Source: Terrabacter terrigena
GTDB taxonomy: Bacteria; Actinomycetota; Actinomycetes; Actinomycetales; Dermatophilaceae
Length of the DNA stretch: 64,000 nt
Assembly: GCF_042676085.1 (NCBI RefSeq)
Contig: NZ_JBHTKH010000015.1
Coordinates: 1 to 64,000, forward strand
Direction: 5' to 3'
In this document: positions 1 to 8,634 of the stretch, piece after piece
Position numbering within the stretch: position 1 is the stretch's first letter
Layout of the letters: every line of letters starts with the position of its first letter
Made by a program: the position numbers and the translations under genes
The notes under the pieces: model-generated
The model's database searches: none
The model's input: only the letters and a program-made list of their open reading frames with translations
What the model was told of the DNA's origin: nothing

Positions 1-41
1 GGGACGAGCTCGCAGAGCTCTCCCACGAGCTGCAGAAATGA
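1..41 (+). CDS. C-terminal end of an unidentified protein (partial)
   Basis: The window opens inside an open frame that ends at a TGA at 39-41 and encodes about 12 residues ending ELSHELQK. Nothing about function can be read from so little. The next gene begins 13 bases after the stop, so the two may be cotranscribed. Only the frame and the stop are seen; that it is a real gene is inferred. Confidence 0.3.
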   Translation, partial: DELAELSHELQK

Positions 42-54
42 ACGAGGTGACGTC

Positions 55-471
55 ATGAGCGTCGCTGTCGCCCACCAGGTCTCGGCCACGGCAACCCGCG
101 CGCTACAGGAGGGGGCGCGCGAGGCCGCCTTCCGCCAAGTCCGGCTGGACATCATCCATGTCGTCGATTCACTCGACGAGGACATCGCGGAGGCGAACCG
201 CGCCGGAATATCGGATGCAATAGAGAAGGCCCTGGCCGATGACAGCCTTCTGTCCGGCATCACCTGGGACCTGCATCTCGTCGCCAGCAAGCCAGGCGTT
301 CCCGACGTCGCCTCCGCCATCCTCGGCAAGATCAAGGAGATAGCGCCGGACCTTGTGGTCATCGGCGCCCGGCGAAGGTCGCCTGTCGGCAAGGCCTTCC
401 TCGGCAGTGTGACCCAGAACATCCTCCTTGACGCCGACGTTCCCGTGCTCGTCGTCAAGAGTCCACGTTAG
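55..471 (+). CDS. Universal stress protein (UspA) family, atypical
   Basis: This 138-residue protein has the alpha/beta fold pattern of the UspA family. The diagnostic part is the C-terminal third: a DLVVIGARR strand (residues 99-107), a GS pair at 117-118 and a closing VPVLVVK strand. In ATP-binding members the loop reads G-2X-G-9X-G-(S/T). Here the second glycine is missing, and the N-terminal strand lacks the usual DGS. Nucleotide binding is therefore doubtful, and a non-ATP-binding UspFG-like role is possible. The ATG at 55 follows a GAGGTGA ribosome site at 44-50. A strong terminator hairpin follows the stop. The family links to stress survival, but the specific role cannot be read here. 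Confidence 0.8.
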   Translation: MSVAVAHQVSATATRALQEGAREAAFRQVRLDIIHVVDSLDEDIAEANRAGISDAIEKALADDSLLSGITWDLHLVASKPGVPDVASAILGKIKEIAPDLVVIGARRRSPVGKAFLGSVTQNILLDADVPVLVVKSPR

Positions 472-477
472 GAGAGT

Positions 478-510
478 CGTCGCGCCCTCCCCGAGCGGGA
501 GGGCGCGACG
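478..510. terminator. Perfect 14-bp hairpin after the stress protein
   Basis: Bases 478-491 and 497-510 are exact inverse complements around a 5-base loop. The stem is GC-rich and begins 6 bases after the stop of the stress protein. There is no clear T-run, as is common for actinobacterial terminators. The GGCATAC word begins on the last base of the stem (510-516). Confidence 0.75.
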
Positions 511-964
511 GCATACGCGATGAAGGGGACAATGCCGAGTTCCGTGGACGGCACCGGGTCACCCCACGAGCATCGCTTGGGGACATAGCCGCCCATCGAT
601 CTGGGTCCGCCGTGAAGCGCGGTGTTCTGGACGGCACGCCGACGGACTCCGCGAGCACTTGGGCCGTCGCCGGCGAAGGGCCGAGCCCCATTGCCGAGCC
701 CGCTCGACCTGCGCCTACCTGACGTGGTGGCAGCGCAGCGGGTGGGCGCCGACACCACGGAGGTGGCAACGTCGCACGTGCCGAGATGTCCCGCCATCGG
801 TCACGACCGACCTGAGTGCCGGGCGTCACGCGCCGTCAGTGGACGACCGTGTGGCCCGGCCGGACCTGCGCACCGGCCAGGTCGGGCGGGTGGACTGTGA
901 TCTACCCGCCGGACCCCAGGGGTTGGTGCACGTGGACTTCTCGGTGAGGGCGCGGAGGCTCCCG
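511..964. other. 450-bp gap without a convincing gene
   Basis: Several overlapping frames stay open here only because GC content is high. None has a recognisable protein pattern or a good ribosome site. Apart from the GGCATAC word at its left edge I see no repeat, RNA or operator. It may be decayed sequence. Confidence 0.5.
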
Positions 965-1825
965 TCAGGCTCGGTCGAGCCGGCTGACCTGGTCGGGGGT
1001 GAGTGTGAGGTCGGCTGCTGCGGCGGAGGCGCGGATCGTCTCGGGCCTGCTCGAGCCGGGGATGGGAATCACCACGGGTGACTTAGCCAGCATCCATGCG
1101 AGGGTGACCTGCTGCGGGGTGACGTCGAGCTCCTCGGCGATCTCTCCGAAGGGGCGGTACGTGACGCCCAGGTCCGCGGCGTTGCGGATGCCGCCGAGCG
1201 GGCTCCAGGGCAGGAAGGCGATGCCGAGCTCGTCGCAGAGCCGGAGCTCGACCTCGCTGGAACGGAAGGCAGGCGAGAACTGGTTCTGCACGGATGCGAG
1301 GCGCCCGCCGAGGATCTCCTGTGCCGCGCGGATCTGGTCGGGGTCGGCGTTGGAGATGCCGGCCATCCGGATCTTGCCCTCATCAAGCAGGTCGCGGATC
1401 GCTCCGATGGAGTCCTCGTAGGGGACGTCCGGGTCGGGCCGGTGGAACTGGTAGAGCCCGATGGCCTCGACTCCGAGGCGGGCCAGGGACGCCTCGCAGG
1501 CCATCCGCAGGTGCTCCGGTGAGCCGTTGAGGGTCCAGCTGCCGCCGCCGGGGCGCAGGTGGCCGCCCTTGGTCGCGACCAGTACGCCGGAGGTGTCACC
1601 GCCGTAGGTCGCCAGCGCTGCGGCGATGAGTGACTCGTTGTGTCCGACGTCGTCCGCGCCGAGGTGGTAGGCGTCGGCGGTGTCGATGAGGGTGATGCCG
1701 GCGTCGAGCGCGGCGTGGATGGTGGCGATGGAGCGGGATCGCTCCGGGCGCCCCTCGATCGACATCGGCATGCCGCCGAGTCCGATCGCGCTGACCTTGG
1801 TGTGGCCGATCTGGCGCAGGTGCAT
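965..1825 (-). CDS. Aldo/keto reductase
   Basis: This 286-residue NADPH-dependent oxidoreductase has the aldo/keto reductase (beta/alpha)8-barrel pattern. The start motif IGLGGMP lies at residues 14-20. The catalytic tetrad is visible: Asp48 and Tyr53 (in DTADAY), Lys86 (ATKGG) and His128 (QFHRP). The cofactor region IPGSSRPE lies near the C-terminus. Length is slightly short but within the family. The ATG at 1825 is preceded by AAGGAGC. A small gene of unknown function lies just upstream on the same strand, and a LysR regulator diverges from the pair, which suggests LysR-controlled expression. The substrate is unknown. Confidence 0.9.
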   Translation of the reverse strand: MHLRQIGHTKVSAIGLGGMPMSIEGRPERSRSIATIHAALDAGITLIDTADAYHLGADDVGHNESLIAAALATYGGDTSGVLVATKGGHLRPGGGSWTLNGSPEHLRMACEASLARLGVEAIGLYQFHRPDPDVPYEDSIGAIRDLLDEGKIRMAGISNADPDQIRAAQEILGGRLASVQNQFSPAFRSSEVELRLCDELGIAFLPWSPLGGIRNAADLGVTYRPFGEIAEELDVTPQQVTLAWMLAKSPVVIPIPGSSRPETIRASAAAADLTLTPDQVSRLDRA

Positions 1826-1850
1826 GGGTGGTAGCTCCTTGGGTGTGGGT

Positions 1851-2060
1851 TCAGCCGGCGAGGATGGTCAGGTCGGCGGGCTGGCCCGCGCTCTGCGGGA
1901 CGCTGCTTTCGCGGATCGCGTCGAGGACGCGCAGCAGGTCGAGCACGTCGAGCTTTCCCTCGGCGGCCACGTGGTGTGCCCAGTACTCGAGATCGGTGAC
2001 GGTGGCGGTGACTGCGAGGCGGCTGGACTCCTCGGCGGTCAGGGGCTTTGGGACGTGCAT
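1851..2060 (-). CDS. Small protein of unknown function upstream of the reductase
   Basis: A 69-residue frame starts at the ATG at 2060 (MHVPKPLTAEESS). A TTG at 2108 would add 16 low-complexity residues and is less likely. The protein is helical and acidic, with no cysteines, membrane segment or motif I recognise. It ends 25 bases before the aldo/keto reductase and shares its strand, so it is probably the first gene of a two-gene operon facing the LysR regulator. Function is unknown. Confidence 0.55.
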   Translation of the reverse strand: MHVPKPLTAEESSRLAVTATVTDLEYWAHHVAAEGKLDVLDLLRVLDAIRESSVPQSAGQPADLTILAG

Positions 2061-2138
2061 GGCTGGTGGGTTTCCGTTCGGGTTTCGGGGTGCGGCTGGT
2101 GAGGTCAACGATCCCCGGCACCGGATTCACATGTCCAA

Positions 2139-2158
2139 CAGTAGAAACTGATAGCAGT
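2139..2158. promoter_or_regulatory. CAGT/ACTG alternating repeat, candidate LysR operator
   Basis: Between the divergent LysR gene and the reductase operon the sequence reads CAGT-N4-ACTG-N4-CAGT. It gives two overlapping inverted repeats with 4-base centres, 22 bases before the LysR start. LysR proteins usually bind dyads in such divergent gaps. The repeats are seen; the binding is inferred. Confidence 0.4.
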
Positions 2159-2179
2159 GTGCATCTACGCTTCTTGGTC

Positions 2180-3061
2180 ATGGACCTGCGCCAGCTCGAA
2201 CACTTCGTCACCGTGGCCGAGGAGAAGCACTTCACAAGGGCCTCGGAGCGGCTCTTCATCTCCCAGTCCGGGCTGTCCGCCTCGATCCGGGCGCTGGAGA
2301 AGGAGCTCGACGCCGAGCTGTTCGACCGCAACACCCGCCGGGTGGAGCTGACCGACGCCGGGCAGGCCCTGCTGGAGGAGTCGCGGCGCACCCTGGCCAG
2401 CGTGCTGGCCGCACGCGACGCGGTCGCCGCCGTCCAGGGTCTTCGGCGCGGACGGCTCCGGGTGGGCACCGAACAGTGCCTCGGCGCCGTCGACGTGCCC
2501 AGGGAGCTGGCCCATTTCCACGCCCAGCACCCCGGGGTGGAGCTTCTGGTCCAGCAGGCAGGGTCGGCCCGCCTCGTCGAGGAGGTCCACACCGGGCGCC
2601 TGGACGTCGCGTTCGTCGCCGGCCCTGCAGGCGCGCCGGAGGATGTGCGGTTCCTGCCTCTGGCCAGCGAGCCCATGACGTTGGTCTGCCGGCCCGAGCA
2701 CGACCTGACCCGCATGAGGCGGATTGACTGGAAGAGCTTGTGCGACAAGCCCTTCGTCGACTTCAACACCGACTGGGGATCCCGGCAGGTGACCGACCGG
2801 GCGTTCGCCGCGGCCGGGGTCGCCCGAAAGATCGCCTCGGAGGTCAACGACGTCCACACCTTGCTGGACCTCGTCGAACACGGGCTCGGCATTGCCGTGG
2901 TCCCCGAGCACATCGCGCGCAAGAAGGCCGGCAAGCTCGCCAGCCTTCCGCTCCCGGCTGACGCTCCCAGCTGGGACGTGACGATCGCGGTCTCCGCCGG
3001 CGCCACCAGCGCCGCCGCGGCAACCTTCCTCGCCCCGATCCGCCAGCGGTTCGACGCCTGA
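2180..3061 (+). CDS. LysR family transcriptional regulator
   Basis: This 293-residue regulator has an N-terminal winged helix-turn-helix (residues 1-60, MDLRQLEHF ... ASERLFISQSGLSASI) followed by a type-2 periplasmic-binding-like effector domain. Both length and layout are standard for LysR. The ATG at 2180 places the conserved MDLRQL at the N-terminus. An in-frame start at 2048 would add residues unlike any LysR protein. It diverges from the aldo/keto reductase operon, so local control of that operon is likely. The effector is unknown. Confidence 0.92.
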   Translation: MDLRQLEHFVTVAEEKHFTRASERLFISQSGLSASIRALEKELDAELFDRNTRRVELTDAGQALLEESRRTLASVLAARDAVAAVQGLRRGRLRVGTEQCLGAVDVPRELAHFHAQHPGVELLVQQAGSARLVEEVHTGRLDVAFVAGPAGAPEDVRFLPLASEPMTLVCRPEHDLTRMRRIDWKSLCDKPFVDFNTDWGSRQVTDRAFAAAGVARKIASEVNDVHTLLDLVEHGLGIAVVPEHIARKKAGKLASLPLPADAPSWDVTIAVSAGATSAAAATFLAPIRQRFDA

Positions 3062-3079
3062 CCTCCCCCGCCCCGGCCT

Positions 3080-3560
3080 CTACCGCCAGCACTTGGACTG
3101 CGGCCGGTGGGCCTCGGCATACGCGATCACCGAACAGCCGGACAACAGGGCTGCGGCCAGCCACAAAGGCGCGGCAGGGTTCACCAGACGCAGCAGGACA
3201 CCACCCGCGAGCCCGGCGAGCACCGCCACCACCGGCGTCAGACGCCGGCCACGCACCCACCACGAGGACGCGTCGGCCACCACGCCGGTGACCGTCAGGG
3301 TCAGCACAGTGGTGGTCGGATCGGGCCAGCCTGCGGGCGACCGCGTTCTGGCCGCCCATCACCCTCGCGAGCAGCCCGACCAGGCACAGCTGCGCGGTTG
3401 ACCTCTCAACTCGCGGTCCCCGCAACGATGGCCGCGGCAAGGACCAGCGCGGCTGCGCCGCCGCGTCGACGACCAGCAGGTGCCCGCGGAGCGGGCCCGG
3501 TGCAGCGCCTCCGCCCACACTGTCCGCATGGAGCCGCGCCTTCCCCGAAGAGGTCGACGT
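3080..3560 (-). pseudogene. YoaK (DUF1275) family membrane protein, frameshifted
   Basis: Fragments matching the C-terminal half of YoaK-type membrane proteins lie in different frames of the minus strand. One frame gives ARVMGGQNAVARRLA (about 3311-3370). The conserved continuation TTTVLTLTVTG and hydrophobic segments down to the stop near 3080 are in another frame. An upstream hydrophobic stretch (AALVLAAAIVAGT) lies in a third frame. Family members run through these segments in one frame, so at least two indels are present. The family match is from recall of the motif, not a search. It is probably a decayed gene. Confidence 0.55.
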
Positions 3561-3566
3561 CAAGGA

Positions 3567-4007
3567 TTACGCCTGAGCTCCGCCCTGAAGTCGGCCGACC
3601 TCGGCGCGAGCCGCGGCGACGAGTTCTTCGTTGGTGTGGGCCTTGCCCCACAGGCCCCAGCCGCCATCGACTGCCTCCGTCAGGAGCACCCAGGTGCGAT
3701 CCCTGAGGCCCTCGTCTCCAGCGGCCTCGGCGACGATGCTAGTGAACTGCTCGACGACCGTCTGCTGTTTCTGTCGGTCCAGCGCGCCGGCGTTGGTGAA
3801 CACCTGAATGCGGACATAGTTCGACTCGCCGTTCACATTCGACAGGGCACCCACGGCGAGCTCGTGCACGAACGCCGCCGTGTTGTTCGTGAACATGGGA
3901 ATCGGCGGAACACCCTCGATTCCCATGAGCGTTCTGGCGAGATTCTGCGCGAGTGCGGTGGTGTCGGCGAAGGTGCCTTGCGCGGCGTAGACATCGATCA
4001 TCGGCAT
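3567..4007 (-). CDS. Tautomerase family protein
   Basis: This 146-residue protein begins Met-Pro-Met-Ile-Asp-Val-Tyr. In the tautomerase superfamily the N-terminal Pro, exposed after methionine removal, is the catalytic base. The start at 4007 is fixed by this proline and by an excellent AGGAGG at 4015-4020. Later segments (FVHELAVGAL, SNYVRIQVFTN and NEELVAAAR) suit the two-unit beta-alpha-beta MIF/CHMI-like layout, since the length is about twice that of 4-oxalocrotonate tautomerase. The substrate is unknown. A palindrome lies about 45 bases upstream. Confidence 0.8.
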   Translation of the reverse strand: MPMIDVYAAQGTFADTTALAQNLARTLMGIEGVPPIPMFTNNTAAFVHELAVGALSNVNGESNYVRIQVFTNAGALDRQKQQTVVEQFTSIVAEAAGDEGLRDRTWVLLTEAVDGGWGLWGKAHTNEELVAAARAEVGRLQGGAQA

Positions 4008-4050
4008 GGGGTGGCCTCCTGGATCGGATTCTGTATGGCGTTCTGCTTCT

Positions 4051-4068
4051 CTATGCACGTTGGCATAG
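4051..4068. promoter_or_regulatory. CTATGC-N6-GCATAG palindrome upstream of the tautomerase
   Basis: Two perfect 6-base arms (4051-4056 and 4063-4068) flank a 6-base centre, 44 bases upstream of the tautomerase ATG on the minus strand. Its size and place suit a dimeric repressor site. No regulator is adjacent, so this is a positional inference. Confidence 0.4.
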
Positions 4069-4135
4069 TGACCGCAGGTTTGGTCTGGGAGCTAGTGGGA
4101 AGGATGAGAGTCATGGCGACACCGAGGAGTACCCC

Positions 4136-4266
4136 GACGAGCCGGCGGCCGTCGCCCACGCGCTGAACACCAGGCCCCGCAAGACCCTCGGCTGGAGAGA
4201 CCAGCCGAAGCCTTCGACGAGCACCTACTCTCGATCCATCAAGCCGGTGTTGCATCCACCGGCTGA
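4136..4266 (+). pseudogene. IS30-type transposase C-terminal remnant
   Basis: The sequence first encodes AAVAHALNTRPRKTLGW. After a frame change it encodes AEAFDEHLLSIHQAGVASTG followed by TGA at 4264-4266 (from 4204). This is the familiar C-terminal end of IS30-family transposases, here split by a frameshift and lacking the rest of the enzyme. No terminal inverted repeat was found. It marks a past insertion. Confidence 0.65.
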
Positions 4267-4267
4267 A

Positions 4268-4366
4268 CCCGGTCAGTACGTCGCCGGGCGTTGCACCCAG
4301 CGCTTCGCCGACGCCGGGGCGGTCGCCTCCGTCTACCGTCGTGGCGTCAGTTCAGGCCTCCACTAG
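4268..4366 (+). pseudogene. IS3-type transposase fragment
   Basis: Immediately after the IS30 remnant a short frame reads GQYVAGRCTQRFADAGAVAS. It resembles the integrase-core segment of IS3-family OrfB, whose usual form is SQYTS..YTERLAEAGAVAS. It then runs into unrelated residues and a stop at 4366. About 30 residues survive. The match is by recall and the fragment is small. Confidence 0.45.
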
Positions 4367-4457
4367 ACCCGGAATGGACACTCCGTGCGGTTGCCGCTGC
4401 CGCGCGGCTGCCCGGTGGCCATCAACGACCTCGCAGTTGTCGGAAGTTGGTTCTACG

Positions 4458-5426
4458 TCACGGGTGCACCGGCAAGCCATAACCGTGATTGAGCCGGATG
4501 GACTCCATCAGCCAGAACCCCACGTCCGGCGTGAACACGTCCGCCGCTGCGAGCACGCCGGTGTACCTCTCCATGACCGGCGCCGCCGTCGCGTCACCGA
4601 CTGCGTTGAGATAGCCCTTCACGCCGGCCCAGACGTTCGCGCCTCCGGCCGTGAAGTACGGCGTCGGATCGACGGTATCGAGGGCGTTTCTCGCGCTGGC
4701 CTCGAGATCGGACATGTACCGCTGGTGCAGCTGGACATCGGCGCGCGTCCCGAGCCGGCCCAGGTGGCCGCTGATCAGGCTCTTCCACGGGTAGGTCAGC
4801 GCGGTCGCGGGCATCCCGAGGTAGCCCGGGATGTCGTCTGACAGGTTGACCACGTAAACGGGCACCCACCCCGCGTTGACGATGTCAACCATCATCAGCG
4901 CGTCGTGATCGGGGAAGTGGATGACGCTGTTGTCGGGCGTGTGGTTCGGACCGTGCCAAGCGAGCTCGAACCGTTCACCGCCGATCTCCATCGTCCGACG
5001 GTCACTGAAGGTCTCTTCGGGTGCCGGTCGGGCTGGGTCATCGTCGCGCAGGAGAAGTCGCCGGGTCTCCTCGTGCCCGATCCGCACGACATCCGTGCCG
5101 AAGAGCGAGGAGGCGCCGCCGTGGTCTGCGTGGTGATGGGTGTGGACGAGGTAGGCCACCCGGTTGCTTACGCCGTTGGCCTGCGCGATCTCGTCGATCG
5201 CCCGCTGGATGTTGTGCCCGATGCTCGGTGGCGCGTCGAACAGGACGACGCCGTCCTGGGTCGTCAGGAAGGCGGCCTGATACACCCCATCTGTCACCCA
5301 GTACAGGTTTCTCTCGACCCGCCCCACGGCGTAGCCCTGCTCGTTGAGAGCGGGCCCGAACGACGACTCAGGGATGGGCGCGTAGTCAGAGACGGCGGTG
5401 TCGGCCGTCGATCGTTGGTTGCTCAT
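4458..5426 (-). CDS. MBL-fold metallo-hydrolase
   Basis: This 322-residue hydrolase has the metallo-beta-lactamase fold. Zinc-binding HTHHHADH lies at residues 95-102, after the typical strand AYLV. Downstream metal positions are a His in the WHGPNHTPD region and ISGHLG near residue 220. The start at 5426 is supported by AAGGAGG at 5433-5439; upstream in-frame codons run into the divergent regulator's promoter region. There is no signal peptide, so it is cytosolic. It is transcribed away from the large LuxR-type ATPase regulator next door. The substrate is unknown. Confidence 0.88.
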   Translation of the reverse strand: MSNQRSTADTAVSDYAPIPESSFGPALNEQGYAVGRVERNLYWVTDGVYQAAFLTTQDGVVLFDAPPSIGHNIQRAIDEIAQANGVSNRVAYLVHTHHHADHGGASSLFGTDVVRIGHEETRRLLLRDDDPARPAPEETFSDRRTMEIGGERFELAWHGPNHTPDNSVIHFPDHDALMMVDIVNAGWVPVYVVNLSDDIPGYLGMPATALTYPWKSLISGHLGRLGTRADVQLHQRYMSDLEASARNALDTVDPTPYFTAGGANVWAGVKGYLNAVGDATAAPVMERYTGVLAAADVFTPDVGFWLMESIRLNHGYGLPVHP

Positions 5427-5557
5427 CAGGGGCCTCCTTCGTGGGTTCGCCTGGCTCGCCAGGCAGTAGAGGCGATCCTCCGCTCCGGAGGTGCGGGCTC
5501 GAATCCCGGATCTCCGTAGTCCTGCGGCCGGTCGCGCCACAGGGCTACCGTCGGAGC

Positions 5558-8311
5558 GTGCTGGGAGAAGCAGCGCACGACGTTCGTTCCCATCTGGACC
5601 TGGTGGGAAGGAAGCGGGAGCGTGCTGTGCTCGACAGGCTCCTCGGGGCGACGGACGGGGAGAACGGCGTGGTTCTTGTCGTCCATGGAGAGCCAGGCGT
5701 CGGCAAGACAGCGCTGCTCGACTACGCCGCCGTGGCGGGCCAAGGCTTTCGCGTCGCCCGGACCAGCGGCGTCGAAGGGGAGATGGAACTCCCCTTCGCC
5801 GCGCTCCAGCAGCTGTGCTCGCCGGTCCTCGATCTGAGGGAACGGCTCCCGCGACCGCAGCGTGATGCCCTGAACGTGGCATTCGGCCTGAACGCGGGCG
5901 CAGCTCCGAGCCCGTTCCTCGTTGGGCTGGCGACTCTGGGGTTGCTCTCAGAGGCGGCGAAGGACACTCCGCTCGTCGTCATCGTCGACGACGCGCAATG
6001 GCTCGATGCCGGGTCCCAGCGCGCACTCGCGTTCGTCGCCCACCGCCTGTTCGCGGAGAGGATCGCGCTACTGTTCGGAACGCGCCAGCCGAGCGGCGGG
6101 CTGACGCGTCTCCCGGAACTGCACGTCGAGCCATTGGGGCGTCGCGACGCCAACGCGCTCCTCGTCTCAGTGCTGCCGGCACCGCTGGACGATTCGGTGC
6201 TCGACCGGGTTGTCGCAGAGACACGCGGCAATCCGCTCGCCCTGCTCGAGTTACCCCGCGGGCTGACGCCGACGCAGCTCGCCGGCGGTTTCGGTCTACC
6301 CGCGAACGTCCCCTTGTCCGCGAGCATCGAGGTAAGTTTCACGCGACGTCTTTCATCACTTCCGCGGGACGACCGACGCCTGCTGCTCGTCGCCGCCGCC
6401 GATCCGGTCGGCGACCCCGAGCTCGTTCGACGAGCCGCCAGATACCTCGGCGTCCCGGATACGACGGTCGGTGTCCTCGAGTCGCAGGGACTGCTGGTCT
6501 TCGCTCCCAGGGTCGTGTTCCGTCATCCACTCGTCCGTTCGGCCGTGTACCGGGCCGCTGGGCTGCACGAACGGCGCGACGTGCACCAGGCACTGGCAGC
6601 CGCAACAGATCCTGACCTCGACCCGGATCGGCGGGCCTGGCACCGCGCACAAGGGACCGCGACGCCCGACGAGGAGATCGCCACGGAGTTGGAACGCTCC
6701 GCGGCGCGCGCACAGGCCCGGGGCGGTCTCGCGGCCGCCGCCGCGTTCCTCGAGCGCGCGGCCACGCTGACGCCCGAGCCATCCCGCCGCGCGACGCGCG
6801 CTCTGACCGCTGCAGAGACGAAGGTTCAGGCGGGCGCCCTCGAGGATGCCTCGCAACTCCTCGCGTCGGCCGAGGCGACCGGCAGCCTCAACGAGTTCGA
6901 GCTGGCACGAGCCAACCTCAGCCGCGCGCAGATCGCCTTCGTCGCAACCCATGGCAGCGACGCACCGGCGTTGCTGCTCGAGGCCGCTGGACGGCTGAGC
7001 ACCCTCGATCCGTCACTCGCACGTCAGACGTATCTCGATGCGCTCTCGGCGGCACTGTTCGCCGGGCGGCTCGCCCAGCCGGGCGCACGCGCACTCGAGG
7101 TCGCGCAGGCCGCCCGAACCGCGCCGGCGCCCACCCTCAAGGGCCGTGGACCGGATCTGCTGCTCGACGCGCTCACCACGCTGCTCAGCGGCAGCTACAC
7201 CGAAGCCGCGCCCAGGCTTCGCCGCGCCGTGAACGCCTTCGGCACCGACAAATTCGCAGCCGAGCAGATACGTTGGATGTGGCTCGCGACCATCGCGTCC
7301 GTCCAACTCTGGGACGACGCGGAGTGGGAGACGCTGTCCGAGCGCCACATCCGGATCGCACGCACGACTGGGGCGCTGGGCGACCTCCCTCTTGCTCTCA
7401 CCCAACGCATCTACCTTCATCTCCTCAGCGGCGAGCTGGAAGCGGCGGCGTCGCTGGTCGCTGAGATCCAGCGGGTGACCGACACGACGGGGAGCGACCT
7501 CGCTCCGTACGGCGCCGTGGGGCTCGCCGCGTTTCGGGGTGACCAGGCCGAAGCCTCGTATCTGATCGAACGGACCCGAGTCGAAGTGCGGTCTCGCGGA
7601 GAAGGCATCGGACTCTCGGTCCTCGATTGGGCCACCGCGACCCTCAACAACGGCCTCGGCCGATACGAGGAGGCATTGGAAGCCGCGCAGCGCGTCGCCC
7701 CGCGGGACCTCAACCCTTCGATGTGGATCATGGCCGAACTGATCGAGGCAGCAGTCCGGGCCGGAACCCCCGAGGCCGCCGGGGCCGCCCAGAGCAGACT
7801 CGCCTCCATCGCCGAGGCAACCGGCACCGACTGGGCAGCGGGGATCGCATCACGCTCGGCAGCCTTGATTGCCGAAGGACCGTCCGCCGAGGCCCTTTAC
7901 GCAGCAGCAGTCAACCGCCTAGGACGGACTCGGATCGCCGTGGATCTTGCACGTGCCCGCCTTCTGTACGGCGAGTGGCTGCGGCGTGAGCGGCGGCGCA
8001 TGGACGCGCGGGCGGAGCTGCGCGCCGCCTACGAGCTCTTCTCCGACTTCGGCATGGAGGCCTTCGCCGAGCGGGCGAGGATCGAGCTGCTGGCGACCGG
8101 CGAGCATGCCCGCTCGCGAACCGTCGACATCTCCGAGCAGCTCACGCCGCGGGAGGCGCAGATCGCCCACCTAGCGGCCAAGGGCAGCACCAACCGAGAG
8201 ATTGCTTCTCAGTTGTTCATCAGCCCGAACACGGTCGAGTACCACCTGCGCAAGGTGTTCCGGAAACTCGAAGTCAAGTCACGCACCCAGCTCGGCAGCC
8301 GCATCTCCTAG
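5558..8311 (+). CDS. Large ATP-binding LuxR family regulator (LAL type)
   Basis: This is a roughly 917-residue STAND-type regulator. From the GTG at 5558, Walker A GEPGVGKT is at residues 44-51 and Walker B VVIVDD near 140-145. A long TPR-like helical middle follows. A C-terminal LuxR helix-turn-helix (LTPREAQIAHLAAKGS ... FISPNTVEYHLRKV) occupies about the last 60 residues. Family members (MalT, LAL) use ATP and an effector to activate transcription. The frame is open back to 5441, but that would overlap the divergent promoter, so 5558 is preferred; the start is the least certain part. It diverges from the MBL hydrolase, its likely target. Confidence 0.88.
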   Translation: MLGEAAHDVRSHLDLVGRKRERAVLDRLLGATDGENGVVLVVHGEPGVGKTALLDYAAVAGQGFRVARTSGVEGEMELPFAALQQLCSPVLDLRERLPRPQRDALNVAFGLNAGAAPSPFLVGLATLGLLSEAAKDTPLVVIVDDAQWLDAGSQRALAFVAHRLFAERIALLFGTRQPSGGLTRLPELHVEPLGRRDANALLVSVLPAPLDDSVLDRVVAETRGNPLALLELPRGLTPTQLAGGFGLPANVPLSASIEVSFTRRLSSLPRDDRRLLLVAAADPVGDPELVRRAARYLGVPDTTVGVLESQGLLVFAPRVVFRHPLVRSAVYRAAGLHERRDVHQALAAATDPDLDPDRRAWHRAQGTATPDEEIATELERSAARAQARGGLAAAAAFLERAATLTPEPSRRATRALTAAETKVQAGALEDASQLLASAEATGSLNEFELARANLSRAQIAFVATHGSDAPALLLEAAGRLSTLDPSLARQTYLDALSAALFAGRLAQPGARALEVAQAARTAPAPTLKGRGPDLLLDALTTLLSGSYTEAAPRLRRAVNAFGTDKFAAEQIRWMWLATIASVQLWDDAEWETLSERHIRIARTTGALGDLPLALTQRIYLHLLSGELEAAASLVAEIQRVTDTTGSDLAPYGAVGLAAFRGDQAEASYLIERTRVEVRSRGEGIGLSVLDWATATLNNGLGRYEEALEAAQRVAPRDLNPSMWIMAELIEAAVRAGTPEAAGAAQSRLASIAEATGTDWAAGIASRSAALIAEGPSAEALYAAAVNRLGRTRIAVDLARARLLYGEWLRRERRRMDARAELRAAYELFSDFGMEAFAERARIELLATGEHARSRTVDISEQLTPREAQIAHLAAKGSTNREIASQLFISPNTVEYHLRKVFRKLEVKSRTQLGSRIS

Positions 8312-8634
8312 CTACACGTCGCTCCGACGAGGGCATGATCATCCAGGTGCTTCAGCGGGTCGGGGCAACTCGCGTGGCCGGCGCTCTGGGCGATCTGAGC
8401 CCAAGGAGGCTGGGTGGGCGAGGAAGGCGATCTACGCCGAAGGTTCAGACGACGTCCCTGTCATCGGCACGACCGATTGGCGGCATGACCGGCAAGGGCC
8501 GCGCTCAACGCGGCAGGTGCGGATATGTCGATGAGACCCGCTCATCAAGTCGGAGTGGCCGGCGTGATTTCGGCCCGCGGCTGTTGCCGCCGAACGCAGC
8601 ATCGAGCTGAGAGCATCTCGAGGTGGCTGACGCG
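8312..8634. other. 320-bp gap without a recognised gene
   Basis: Short GC-driven frames only. I see no strong hairpin, repeat or operator between the end of the LuxR-type regulator and the next gene. Confidence 0.4.

Noticed and set aside
622..1081. Overlapping plus-strand frames before and into the aldo/keto reductase.
   Set aside because: No ribosome site, arginine-rich shadow-type composition, and overlap with a clear gene on the other strand.
2048..2179. Longer LysR protein starting at 2048.
   Set aside because: It would overlap the divergent small gene and its promoter and add residues before the conserved MDLRQLEHF start.
3107..3706. A 199-codon plus-strand frame opposite the YoaK remnant and tautomerase.
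   Set aside because: It is antisense to sequence with recognisable protein patterns and has none itself.
5480..5515. GCGGGCTCGAATCCCGG, resembling a tRNA T-arm, in the gap between the MBL and LuxR-type genes.
   Set aside because: No matching acceptor, D-arm or 7-base anticodon loop with U33 can be folded around it. It also does not match the tRNA-Tyr 3' end, so it is not a convincing attachment site.
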